Below are positions 55,298-62,439 of a stretch of DNA of 64,000 nt, in pieces. The notes under the pieces are model-generated. The model was not told where the DNA came from. It did not search any database and was given only the letters and a program-made list of their open reading frames with translations. Position 1 is the stretch's first letter, and each line of letters begins with the position of its first letter. The stretch is from Bacteroidales bacterium UBA1735 (lineage in GTDB: Bacteria > Bacteroidota > Bacteroidia > Bacteroidales > Paludibacteraceae), in NCBI GenBank assembly GCA_002315745.1, contig DCID01000016.1:80402-144401 (forward strand), read 5' to 3'. The position numbers were made by a program, and so were the translations under genes.

Positions 55298-55375
55298 CAA
55301 AAGTACAGCAAAAAAACGATATATACAAATATATCGCCTAAAATCGTGTAACACTTTTAGGAAAAAGATGTAACA
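55298..55375 (-). promoter_or_regulatory. Promoter/operator block, copy 1 (twin of 62645-62722)
   Basis: -7 box TACTTTTG (55298-55305), 20-bp spacer, -33 box TTTG (55326-55329); upstream lies CTAAAA-N11-TTTTAG (55338-55360) and two TGTAACA copies 22 bp apart. 75 of 78 positions match 62645-62722, including operator, spacer and both boxes. Confidence 0.88.
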
Positions 55376-55412
55376 ATTTTAGAACAGCACCCTGTCTTAT
55401 CCTTTCGTTATG

Positions 55413-55432
55413 TATCCTCTCAAAGGAGGGGA
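55413..55432. repeat. Palindromic word TATCCTCTCAAAGGAGGGGA
   Basis: Between the fur-family gene stop and the next promoter. Near-identical to 56657-56678 and similar to 20493-20511. It could act as a terminator or be a dispersed short palindrome. Confidence 0.6.
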
Positions 55433-55460
55433 TGTCACTGTTTTTTATTGTGGGTCACTT

Positions 55461-55859
55461 TTATTGCATAGCGCACTCATCGCAGAGACCTGTTAAGAAG
55501 TAGTCCGAGTGTTTAGGTCGAAAACCTGCTGGTATCTCAAACGAGGCATTGCGCTTCATCGTTATATCCACAATCTTGCCACAACGTTCGCAACGGAAAT
55601 GGGCGTGTGGGTCTAAAATAATGTCGTACCGTGTAACGCCATCCTCAATCTGCAAGGCATAAAGAGCCTGCTTCTCGCATAAGGTGTTGAGCGTATTAAA
55701 GATGGTCGCGCGAGAGATGTCTGCTCCCGATTGCATCAAGCCCTGATAGACCTCGTCCGCAGTTGGATGGGTCAGGTGTGCCATGAGATAATCCACTACC
55801 TGTAGGCGCTCTTGCGTCCACTGGATGTGATGCTTGTCTAAGTATTCTCGTGCGGTCAT
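55461..55859 (-). CDS. Fur-family transcriptional regulator (PerR-like)
   Basis: 132 aa. Winged-helix N-terminal part (T-Q-E-R-L-Q-V-V-D-Y-L, A-D-E-V-Y-Q-G-L, S-R-A-T-I-F-N-T-L-N-T-L), then the metal segment H-A-H-F-R-C-E-R-C-G-K-I and a terminal C-D-E-C pair: two Cys-x2-Cys sites for structural zinc. Fur and PerR cannot be separated with certainty; the short C-terminus favours PerR. Own promoter, divergent from the PTPS-like gene. Confidence 0.92.
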   Translation of the reverse strand: MTAREYLDKHHIQWTQERLQVVDYLMAHLTHPTADEVYQGLMQSGADISRATIFNTLNTLCEKQALYALQIEDGVTRYDIILDPHAHFRCERCGKIVDITMKRNASFEIPAGFRPKHSDYFLTGLCDECAMQ

Positions 55860-55875
55860 AATCTGAAATTTGGTG

Positions 55876-55907
55876 CAAAAGTACTACTTTTTTTTCAAAT
55901 ATGCAAA
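55876..55907 (-). promoter_or_regulatory. -33/-7 promoter for the fur-family gene
   Basis: -7 box TACTTTTG (55876-55883), 20-bp spacer, -33 box TTTG (55904-55907), minus strand. Confidence 0.85.
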
Positions 55908-55932
55908 AAAATGAAGATTTTTTGCTATAAAA

Positions 55933-55964
55933 TTTGCACAGTTCAGAAATAAAGTGTACTTTTG
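55933..55964 (+). promoter_or_regulatory. -33/-7 promoter for the PTPS-like gene
   Basis: TTTG (55933-55936), 20-bp spacer, TACTTTTG (55957-55964). Confidence 0.85.
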
Positions 55965-55970
55965 CAACGT

Positions 55971-55987
55971 TTTAGATTAAGTCTAAA
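55971..55987 (+). promoter_or_regulatory. Palindrome TTTAGA-TTAAG-TCTAAA at the PTPS transcription start
   Basis: Perfect 6-bp arms at the predicted start of transcription, next to a divergent fur-family gene: a candidate repressor site. Confidence 0.45.
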
Positions 55988-56015
55988 ATACAACATTATT
56001 AAACAACTTATTTTT

Positions 56016-56021
56016 AAGGAG
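56016..56021 (+). promoter_or_regulatory. Shine-Dalgarno AAGGAG
   Basis: AAGGAG, 9 nt before the ATG at 56031. Most genes in this window show no such motif, as is usual in Bacteroidota, so it stands out and supports this start. Confidence 0.65.
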
Positions 56022-56030
56022 ATTTGTAGT

Positions 56031-56594
56031 ATGAGAAGTATCACAACATTCGATTTGCAGTATGCACATCGGTTCTATGGTTTCAAAGGTGAAGCACAGT
56101 ATTTACATGGTCACACAGGTGTTCTGACCATTGAGGTAGAAGACACGGTGAACGAGGGAGTTAACATGGTCTTCCCTTGCAACGAGATTCAGAAAACAGC
56201 GTGGGCTGTACTGAAGAACTTCGACCATGCGTTGATTTTACGTGAGGATGACCCATTATTGCCAGCCGTGCTGGATGTATATGAGAAGCAAGGCATCCGC
56301 AATGGTCACCCACAAAACACGATGAAGGGTGCAGCCTTCAAGACCGCATTATGTACGGCTTATCCTGATTGCCGTCTCGTGGTGACTAAAGAGACCATGA
56401 CAGTAGAGGGAATGATTAAGATGGTGTATGACCTGCTGAAGGACAAACTCAACATTGCCAAGATTACTTTCACCAGTGGTGTGAATGCGGGCAGTATGGA
56501 GTTTGAAGTGAAGAAGTCCATGGATCGTTGCCCACTATGTGGCATCGCGTTGGATGAGAACGGCCGTTGCCCTAAATGTGGGTATAAGAAGTAA
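56031..56594 (+). CDS. 6-pyruvoyl-tetrahydropterin synthase-like protein with C-terminal zinc ribbon
   Basis: 187 aa. F-D-L-Q-Y-A-H-R-F and Y-L-H-G-H-T-G-V-L supply the zinc-binding His residues of the PTPS/QueD fold, and F-D-H-A-L-I-L and a late E-T-M-T-V-E match the family. The last 25 residues are a zinc ribbon (C-P-L-C-G-I and C-P-K-C-G-Y). QueD acts in queuosine synthesis, other PTPS members in pterin synthesis; which applies is open since no partner gene is adjacent. The ATG at 56031 follows a Shine-Dalgarno motif. A strong terminator follows. Confidence 0.85.
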   Translation: MRSITTFDLQYAHRFYGFKGEAQYLHGHTGVLTIEVEDTVNEGVNMVFPCNEIQKTAWAVLKNFDHALILREDDPLLPAVLDVYEKQGIRNGHPQNTMKGAAFKTALCTAYPDCRLVVTKETMTVEGMIKMVYDLLKDKLNIAKITFTSGVNAGSMEFEVKKSMDRCPLCGIALDENGRCPKCGYKK

Positions 56595-56595
56595 G

Positions 56596-56621
56596 AAAAA
56601 GGAGCAGCAATGCTCCTTTTT
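56596..56621. terminator. Bidirectional intrinsic terminator
   Basis: AAAAAGGAGCA-GCAA-TGCTCCTTTTT: perfect 11-bp stem with a 4-nt loop, directly after the PTPS-like stop; the A/T arms serve either strand. It stands between convergent genes. Confidence 0.92.
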
Positions 56622-56656
56622 ATCGAGATAAGCAAATCCTCTCGTTATCGTCTCGG

Positions 56657-56678
56657 TATCCTCTCGAAGGAGGGGATA
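56657..56678. repeat. Palindromic word TATCCTCTCGAAGGAGGGGATA
   Basis: Directly beyond the AAA ATPase stop. Shares its core and some 5' flank (C-C-T-C-T-C-G-T-T-A-T type) with 55413-55432. Confidence 0.6.
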
Positions 56679-56679
56679 A

Positions 56680-57819
56680 CTAATTCTTCATCCAAACACG
56701 CTGCTTCAACCAAAGACCTAAGATGGGATCGGATAGGTCTAAATGATTGGGGGCAGAAAGGGTAATCAAGTCTTTTTCTTGTAATGCTTTCTTCAGTTTA
56801 GTGATGTTAGCCGAAGTGCCCAAATGAAAGACCTGTAGAACGGATTGTTGTGTAAAGCCAGTATGAATACCCGAATAGATAGCTTTTAAGAAATTCATTT
56901 GATATTCGGATAAGTTTTCTGTTTGCTGGATAAACAATGCCTCATTAGCGTCCAAAAGAGAGTTGATGCCGCGAGATAAATCCTCTGCGTTGGTTTCCTT
57001 ATCCGTCTGCAACCATACCAGCCATGCTAATTGCTGGACATACGAGGAATAATCTTCGGTAACTGCACATATCTGCTGCGCTAAATCATTGGATATATGT
57101 TTCCCTGTCTGCGCGAAACGGTCGCAGATAAACGAGACCCATTCTTCTCGTTTAATCTTCTTGAGGTACATCAAATCACCAAATTGATAGAAGGGGTAAT
57201 GTCTGTTTAGGAAGATTTTCTCCATCATGTGTTTCTTGCTTCCATACAAGCAATAGTGCACATGGGATTGCAGTTGCCATACGCTACGCAATTTCTTTTG
57301 GAAAGTAAGGGAGTCGGGGAACTCACCTATTTGTTGAAACTCGTCAATACATATAACCATATCTATCTGTTTCTGCTTGGCAATCATCTCAGGCAACTCT
57401 AAAATATCTTCGATAGCATGATTAGGTTGTGTATATTCCAACGACACCGAGAAAGATGTTTGTGGGTCTTGGCTAATGGTGAACTTGGGAGAGAAACGAC
57501 TTAGAAACGATTTGGCATTTTCCACCCACTCTTCCCATTTGGTCGATGTGGCGCGAATAACTGCCGTAGCAAAAGCATCCACAAACTCTCGCTCGCTTCG
57601 ACACCCAAAGGCATCCATTTTTGCAATTCGCATTTCGTTGGAGGCAGTTAGACTGACCACTTTCTCCACCAACGAAGTCTTGCCCATTCGACGAGGAGAG
57701 ATAATGATCGTATTGATGCCATGTTGGAAATTAGCAACTAAACGCTTCGTCTCGTCTATGCGATCGGTAAACATGTCTCCTTCAACTTTCACGCCAAATA
57801 CAAAAGGTAGTGTACTCAT
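56680..57819 (-). CDS. AAA-type ATPase (archaeal-ATPase-like, DUF234-type relatives)
   Basis: 379 aa. Walker A S-P-R-R-M-G-K-T-S at 41-49, Walker B V-I-C-I-D-E-F-Q at 155-162, a sensor Y-G-S-K-K-H-M, and a C-terminal winged-helix-like region (I-T-K-L-K-K-A-L-Q-E-K-D-L-I). This belongs to the large family of stand-alone ATPases often found in accessory regions of Bacteroidales. Role unknown. The leader is about 125 nt and contains a near-palindrome ACTGGTT-ATA-AACCAAGT near 57864. Confidence 0.88.
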   Translation of the reverse strand: MSTLPFVFGVKVEGDMFTDRIDETKRLVANFQHGINTIIISPRRMGKTSLVEKVVSLTASNEMRIAKMDAFGCRSEREFVDAFATAVIRATSTKWEEWVENAKSFLSRFSPKFTISQDPQTSFSVSLEYTQPNHAIEDILELPEMIAKQKQIDMVICIDEFQQIGEFPDSLTFQKKLRSVWQLQSHVHYCLYGSKKHMMEKIFLNRHYPFYQFGDLMYLKKIKREEWVSFICDRFAQTGKHISNDLAQQICAVTEDYSSYVQQLAWLVWLQTDKETNAEDLSRGINSLLDANEALFIQQTENLSEYQMNFLKAIYSGIHTGFTQQSVLQVFHLGTSANITKLKKALQEKDLITLSAPNHLDLSDPILGLWLKQRVWMKN

Positions 57820-57948
57820 GATTTTTTAGTATTACTAACTACCAAGTTACAAACCGACTGGTTATAAACCAAGTAGTTATATTTATATCAAACTGAATTA
57901 TAGAACTTTATACAATGATCATATTCTAATTCATACCAAAATCCGCTG

Positions 57949-57980
57949 CAAAAGTACTACAAATTTTTGGAATACGCAAG
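57949..57980 (-). promoter_or_regulatory. -33/-7 promoter for the AAA ATPase gene
   Basis: -7 box TACTTTTG (57949-57956), 20-bp spacer, -33 box CTTG (57977-57980), minus strand. 57951-57980 is one copy of a perfect 30-bp direct repeat; the other copy is 58181-58210. Confidence 0.82.
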
Positions 57981-57989
57981 CTTTTGCGT

Positions 57990-58012
57990 AAAAAAAGTGA
58001 AATTTATTTCAC
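57990..58012 (-). terminator. Intrinsic terminator, minus strand
   Basis: GTGAAAT, AA, ATTTCAC then seven Ts on the minus strand. It would end a minus-strand transcript just before the AAA ATPase promoter. Confidence 0.7.
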
Positions 58013-58029
58013 AATGACAGAATTTAGTG

Positions 58030-58099
58030 CTGACGTCAGAAGTTTACTTATGTAAGTTAGCACTAAGTTATGGCATGTTAGGACGTCAGTTCTTTTTTT
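58030..58099 (+). terminator. Terminator-like hairpin, plus strand
   Basis: Arms CTGACGTC (58030-58037) and GACGTCAG (58082-58089), followed by TTC and seven Ts. The 44-nt loop can form other pairings. Confidence 0.5.
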
Positions 58100-58180
58100 G
58101 CCCAACCTCGCGCATTTTAATAAAAACGCGAACGTATATTCGGGGGAATTGCGTAGTAAAACGAAGCAAGGCGGCGTCCG

Positions 58181-58210
58181 AAAGTACTACAAATTTTTGG
58201 AATACGCAAG
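58181..58210. repeat. 30-bp direct repeat, second copy of 57951-57980
   Basis: Identical over 30 bp; carries the -33 box CTTG and part of the -7 box (TACTTTCG with flanking bases) in the minus orientation. Confidence 0.93.
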
Positions 58211-58241
58211 TTTTTATGTGATTTTTGCGCAAAAAAGTACT

Positions 58242-58273
58242 AAAAAAACGCCACCCATCGAAAACAGGTGGCG
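58242..58273 (-). terminator. Intrinsic terminator of the lipoprotein operon
   Basis: On the minus strand CGCCACC, loop, GGTGGCG, then seven Ts (A58242-A58248 on plus). Located 54 nt beyond the stop of the Hint lipoprotein gene. Confidence 0.9.
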
Positions 58274-58283
58274 ATTAAATCAC

Positions 58284-58328
58284 GTTATAGTTGTGGTTGT
58301 GGTTATGGTTGTCGTTATGGTTGTCGTT
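58284..58328. repeat. Hexanucleotide GTTRTS array, locus E, across the Hint-gene stop codon (about 7.5 units)
   Basis: GTTATA, GTTGTG, GTTGTG, GTTATG, GTTGTC, GTTATG, GTTGTC, GTT. The TAA stop of the lipoprotein gene (58327-58329) overlaps the last partial unit, so the 3' untranslated region reads (AACNAY)n. Confidence 0.96.
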
Positions 58329-59820
58329 ACCGCCCCAACCAGTAGGACTTCATCTGCTCGATGTAGTTGGCAGGCACCAGCCCCTTGCCGATGGCGATAT
58401 AGACATACTGACCGCCGAGGGCTTCCATCTGTTCTTTATATTGCGCGAACTCCGGGAAGTCCTTCGCTACATCGCACAGACCATATTGCGCAATATCGGC
58501 TTGCAATTGCGCTGCATCCGCTTTGAGGTTAGCATCCAACTCGTAGATGTTCAAGAGAAAGTCCACATCGTCTTCTACGGTCAGCATATTCTCGGCAATC
58601 ACATTCATGTGCTTTGCCGAATAGATGGCATAGCGGTCAACTGGTGTGGAACCTATCTCATAACTCTGCAACTGATCCCATGTGGCAGAATTGGCGTTGT
58701 AGAAACACTTACCCACATATTTTTGCACATTACCCGAATGAATGAGCACATACTTGCGGCTATTCTGTTCGATTAGACCATGCTGACCTGCAATAGTCAG
58801 TGTATTGCCGCTGGCAAAGTGCAAACTGAGCGGTCTCATCTGTCCTTCTTCCTGCATGGCAAGACATACCTTGGCAGAAGAGATGCATCCTGCCTCGTGA
58901 TCGAAGGTACGGATAAGGTCTCCTTCTACGATATCCTCCACTTTCTTGGTGCTGCCATCTGCCATCGTGATGCGCGTACCAGCAGCGAGGCAAGATGACC
59001 ATGATATTTGATAAGCAGGCATATTAAGGCACGTACCTGCTGCGATCGGATTCGTATCTGTAACGCTAAGTTGACAGATTCTTGTTTCGTCCTTTATGAA
59101 TGCGAAGCAGGTTACGTTAAGACTCGCAACGTTCTCTACTGGTACTACAATATAAAAAGGCATGGCTTCAGCCGCTGTAGTTGGCATTTCTATAGGCGAG
59201 CTGAAGGTAAGTTTGTTTCTGCAATTGGTATATAATTTATAGGTGTAATCAACCACAATACTGTCGAGGGGAGTAAGCGGGTTGTTGTAATCATATGTCT
59301 CTGCACGCGTATAAAGGTTGAGTTGCAACACCATGTATTGGGCAGCCAATGTCACCGCAGCGGTATTGGCACTCAACTTGCCGCCTCCCGTAAAGAGCAT
59401 CTTGTTCTTAGGCAGCGTAGTTCCATTATACTCTTGTTGCGACAAGTCAGGGATCTCAATAGGATATTGCACCGTAAACGCATCGCCTATTTTGGCACCC
59501 TTAGGCAGTTTACCTGCAAACGTGGCTTCTGCCGTTCCTGCACCCTCTGTGAGCGTAAAGTGGGCAGTATCAGCATCCGCACCCGTGCCAATGGTTACCA
59601 AGATCTGGTCACCTGCCTCCCATGTGTAATTGAGTGTAGCGCCTGCATCTATGCCGTTCATCGTACGACCAGATGCATGACTGCCTGAGTTGCCAGTGCT
59701 AACACCAATAGTGAATAACTGACCTTTCTCGAAAACAGGAGCTTGGGGCTCATTATCCTTGTTGTTGCACGCCACAAGGCACAACAATGCAGCTGCGAAG
59801 AATATAAATTTTTCTTTCAT
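58327..59820 (-). CDS. Fimbrillin-like lipoprotein fused to a Hint (hedgehog/intein-type) domain
   Basis: 497 aa. Lipobox C-L-V-A-C with lipidated Cys18. Residues about 35-270 form a fimbrillin-like domain (W-E-A-G-D-Q-I-L-V-T-I-G, L-A-A-Q-Y-M-V-L-Q-L-N-L). At Ser276-Cys277 a Hint domain begins: C-L-A-A-G-T-R-I, M-A-D-G-S-T-K-K-V-E-D-I-V-E-G-D (277-301), a block-B-like T-L-T-I-A-G-Q-H (340-347), and a block F-like H-M-N-V-I-A-E-N-M-L-T-V-E-D (404-417). The nucleophilic Cys is present; the block-B Thr is replaced by Ala and the final His-Asn is Glu-Asp. Splicing is thus not expected, but N-terminal cleavage is possible. A 79-residue tail follows. Last gene of its operon. Confidence 0.9.
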   Translation of the reverse strand: MKEKFIFFAAALLCLVACNNKDNEPQAPVFEKGQLFTIGVSTGNSGSHASGRTMNGIDAGATLNYTWEAGDQILVTIGTGADADTAHFTLTEGAGTAEATFAGKLPKGAKIGDAFTVQYPIEIPDLSQQEYNGTTLPKNKMLFTGGGKLSANTAAVTLAAQYMVLQLNLYTRAETYDYNNPLTPLDSIVVDYTYKLYTNCRNKLTFSSPIEMPTTAAEAMPFYIVVPVENVASLNVTCFAFIKDETRICQLSVTDTNPIAAGTCLNMPAYQISWSSCLAAGTRITMADGSTKKVEDIVEGDLIRTFDHEAGCISSAKVCLAMQEEGQMRPLSLHFASGNTLTIAGQHGLIEQNSRKYVLIHSGNVQKYVGKCFYNANSATWDQLQSYEIGSTPVDRYAIYSAKHMNVIAENMLTVEDDVDFLLNIYELDANLKADAAQLQADIAQYGLCDVAKDFPEFAQYKEQMEALGGQYVYIAIGKGLVPANYIEQMKSYWLGR

Positions 59821-59859
59821 ACTTTCTAATTCATTGATCCTCTATAAGCCATGGAGCGG

Positions 59860-60981
59860 TTACTCCACTTTCGTCATAGTGGTGTAGTACGTTTGGTGCT
59901 CCTCCAAGGGTGTGTCCATCGAGAAGCCCTGTGGCTCAATCTTGTAAGTACCTGGTCCTCCCGAGTATTCAAATGTCAATGTCTTATTGTCGGAATCATA
60001 GGTAGCATACGGATCATCTGCTGCCCGTTTTGTATAGTAGTCATCTAATGTTTGTCCTTTTGAAGGATAGACTGGTTTGTTTAAAGAAGAGTAAGCGGCA
60101 GGTTCGCTACAACCAACGTATTGCGGAATAACCTGCGCATACATACAGTGTACCAATTTGGCAGGCATATTGAGACATTGACCAGCGGTGAAGGTGACAG
60201 ACGAGGCTTCAATTGTATTTTGATTGACAGCATCCGTTAGTACGGTCATGCTGGATGTTCCTGCGGGCACTACCATTAAGAATGGCATAGCAGCAGCTTC
60301 GGTCTGTGGCAGGGTAAAAGAGGCATAAGACACAATGGGATAGATATCCATAATCCATGTGGTATCAGCCTTGCCTTGAAGCGTATATTTATCAGATCCT
60401 AATGTGACATCAATCTTAGTTATGTCATATCGCCAACCAGACAGACCAGCTCCCTTAGCCGCCGTTCCGTCAGACCATAGGTTGAGTTGCAACACTGCAT
60501 ATTGCGCGGCTAAGGTGACCGTAGCGGTTGTGGCACCCAAGATACCTTCACCAGTCATGAGCATCTTGTTCTTGGGCAGTTTACCTTCAATATACTCTTG
60601 TTTCGATAGATCAGGAGTCTCTATAGGATATTGCACCGTAAAGGCATCGCCTATTTGGGCACCCTCGGGCAGTTTGCCTGCGAACTTGGCTGAGGCCTCA
60701 CCTGCGCCCTCTGTGAGCGTAAAGTGGGCAGTATCAGCGTCTGCACCCGTGCCAATGGTTACCAAGATTTTGTCGCCCGCCTCCCATGTAAAGTTGATTT
60801 GAGTGCCCGCATCTACGCCATTCATCGTACGACCAGAAGCCTGACTGCCCGAGTTGCCAGTGCTAACACCAATAGTGAATAACTGACCTTTCTCGAGAAC
60901 AGGAGACTGAGGTTCATTCTCCTTATTATTGCACGCCACAAGTGCTACACAAGCGGCCGCGAAAAATAAAAACTTCTTCAT
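59860..60981 (-). CDS. Fimbrillin-like lipoprotein, tandem paralogue without Hint
   Basis: 373 aa from ATG 60981, one base after the previous stop. Lipobox A-L-V-A-C followed by N-N-K-E-N-E-P. Residues 30-165 are nearly the same as in the Hint lipoprotein (G-Q-L-F-T-I-G-V-S-T-G-N-S-G-S, D-A-D-T-A-H-F-T-L-T-E-G-A-G), then the two diverge; this one ends with a Tyr/Gly/Pro-rich domain and no Hint. Its relation suggests recent duplication with exchange of the C-terminal part. A fimbrial or surface-polymer role is inferred from family resemblance only. Confidence 0.85.
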   Translation of the reverse strand: MKKFLFFAAACVALVACNNKENEPQSPVLEKGQLFTIGVSTGNSGSQASGRTMNGVDAGTQINFTWEAGDKILVTIGTGADADTAHFTLTEGAGEASAKFAGKLPEGAQIGDAFTVQYPIETPDLSKQEYIEGKLPKNKMLMTGEGILGATTATVTLAAQYAVLQLNLWSDGTAAKGAGLSGWRYDITKIDVTLGSDKYTLQGKADTTWIMDIYPIVSYASFTLPQTEAAAMPFLMVVPAGTSSMTVLTDAVNQNTIEASSVTFTAGQCLNMPAKLVHCMYAQVIPQYVGCSEPAAYSSLNKPVYPSKGQTLDDYYTKRAADDPYATYDSDNKTLTFEYSGGPGTYKIEPQGFSMDTPLEEHQTYYTTMTKVE

Positions 60982-60982
60982 A

Positions 60983-62407
60983 TTACCAACTTCCATCTGT
61001 TTTATTTACATTAGGCAAATTAACATTTTCTGGAGCGGATGGGGCGGGTTCATGCAAGATTGCACGGACAGAGTAGGCATTATTTCTGTTGTTATCGTCT
61101 GTAAAACACGTCGACGACATTATGAACAAAGAGGAAGCTGCATCTGTACCATTGGGACTTGAGCTCCAATAGTTACCATTCTCCCCAGTACCATAAATGT
61201 CGCCATTAAAGGCACAATACCCCGCAGCAGGCAAGAAAATGCTATTCTCAGCATAGTCACCCTTACCTGTAAATAAACGCCCATTTTTACCTAAACTTTG
61301 ATAGTTCTCAATCCACTCGTTGGTGGTATTAGCCAATAAATTATCGAAGTCGGTCTTGTTAGGCATTTCCCAATTCTCTCCCCATAGTTTTTTAGCTGTA
61401 TCATCAGCACCATATTGGATGTCAGAAGAGCCGGTATTATGATCGTCTTGGTATGCCTTACCTTCGCCGTTGGCATATGAGCCACCCCAGCAGAAGTAGT
61501 CACCATATTCCGTAGCCGTAGTCGCACTCACATTGTAGGTAGCCCATCGAGGACCACCAGCCCACAATTGTACCCAATCGACATCTACTTCACCACCGCC
61601 TGCTAACTTACGTTTAGCTTTGCCTTTGGTTGGTTGATTGGCTGTCAATGCGTCGAACTTAACGAGCTTGCCATTGTTATCATATAATACATCAGATTTG
61701 ACAGTATCTGTACGCAACAGTTGTTCTTCGGTGTCGTAAATATTGAGAATAAAACCGCCTTCAGAAACAGCAAATAAAGTCATATAAACTGGAGTTTCTG
61801 TATTGGTTAATGCTAAGCCGGTACCAAATGACATGGTCGTTGAAACTACATCCTTCCCTCCGTAGTAATAATCTATTTTTCCTACCGTAGCATTGCCTTG
61901 AAGGGGCACTAGAATCACTGTCATAAAGGTATTTAAGGTAAAACTAGTGGCATCGCCTGATCCGAAGACATAAGGTTGGAAATTATTGGCTTCATACGAA
62001 ATACTATCCGTTCCTTCGCCCACAAGTGCGGCGAGTTTTTCAGAGGAAGTATTCTTACCCAAATAATAGGCTCTGTAACTGCTCATATCCGTAAGAGCAG
62101 TACCTGTGAAATTGGCAGTACTGCCGTCGATAGAGTTATCTACGATAGTAAAGAGTTGTTTTTCGGAGAAATCGTTACTGCACAACAGCACCTTATCACC
62201 CTCTTCCCAATGGAAAGTGATGGTCGATGTGGATAGTGATGAGGCATCGGGCGACACCTTACGAATAGGAGCATTCTCACCACTCGGCATTTTAATCGTG
62301 GCGGAGATAGTTACTTGACGACCAGGAGCCACTGGCTCGTTACCTTTGTTATTGCAAGCCACAAGACACAGCAAAGCGGCTGCGAAAAATAAATTCTTAG
62401 CTTTCAT
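60983..62407 (-). CDS. Lipoprotein with fimbrillin-like N-terminus and FISUMP-type C-terminal domain
   Basis: 474 aa from ATG 62407, chosen for the lipoprotein signal (L-C-L-V-A-C, then N-N-K-G-N-E-P). The N-terminal region (F-H-W-E-E-G-D-K-V-L-L) resembles fimbrillins. From about residue 280 the pattern V-Q-L-W-A-G-G-P-R-W-A-T-Y-N-V, Y-F-C-W-G, W-E-M-P-N, F-L-P-A-A-G-Y, N-Y-W-S-S-S and Y-S-V-R-A matches the Fibrobacter-major-paralogue (TIGR02145) / C-type-lectin-like domain. Ligand binding is likely; the ligand is unknown. Confidence 0.83.
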   Translation of the reverse strand: MKAKNLFFAAALLCLVACNNKGNEPVAPGRQVTISATIKMPSGENAPIRKVSPDASSLSTSTITFHWEEGDKVLLCSNDFSEKQLFTIVDNSIDGSTANFTGTALTDMSSYRAYYLGKNTSSEKLAALVGEGTDSISYEANNFQPYVFGSGDATSFTLNTFMTVILVPLQGNATVGKIDYYYGGKDVVSTTMSFGTGLALTNTETPVYMTLFAVSEGGFILNIYDTEEQLLRTDTVKSDVLYDNNGKLVKFDALTANQPTKGKAKRKLAGGGEVDVDWVQLWAGGPRWATYNVSATTATEYGDYFCWGGSYANGEGKAYQDDHNTGSSDIQYGADDTAKKLWGENWEMPNKTDFDNLLANTTNEWIENYQSLGKNGRLFTGKGDYAENSIFLPAAGYCAFNGDIYGTGENGNYWSSSPNGTDAASSLFIMSSTCFTDDNNRNNAYSVRAILHEPAPSAPENVNLPNVNKTDGSW

Positions 62408-62439
62408 ACTTTCATAAATCAAATAAGTTCCAGATGGTT

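Larger units (their letters stand above)
57981..58180. ncRNA. Candidate small-RNA unit between twin promoter boxes
   Basis: This 200-bp segment has no ORF of note. It lies between two identical 30-bp promoter boxes. On the minus strand a transcript from the right-hand box would end at GTGAAAT-AA-ATTTCAC plus seven Ts (57990-58012). On the plus strand CTGACGTC (58030-58037) pairs with GACGTCAG (58082-58089) followed by TTCTTTTTTT, and TTAGTGCT (58024-58031) can instead pair with AGCACTAA (58059-58066). A third hairpin lies at about 58109-58130. The right-hand -7 box has one mismatch (TACTTTCG). Transcription is inferred, not shown. Confidence 0.4.

Noticed and set aside
57981..58180. Riboswitch controlling a downstream plus-strand gene
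   Set aside because: No plus-strand gene follows; only antisense to the lipoprotein gene. Kept as a candidate small RNA instead.
58567..58992. Complete splicing intein
   Set aside because: The C-terminal His-Asn and a following Ser/Thr/Cys are absent (Glu-Asp instead) and only a short tail follows; a cleavage-type Hint domain is the better reading.
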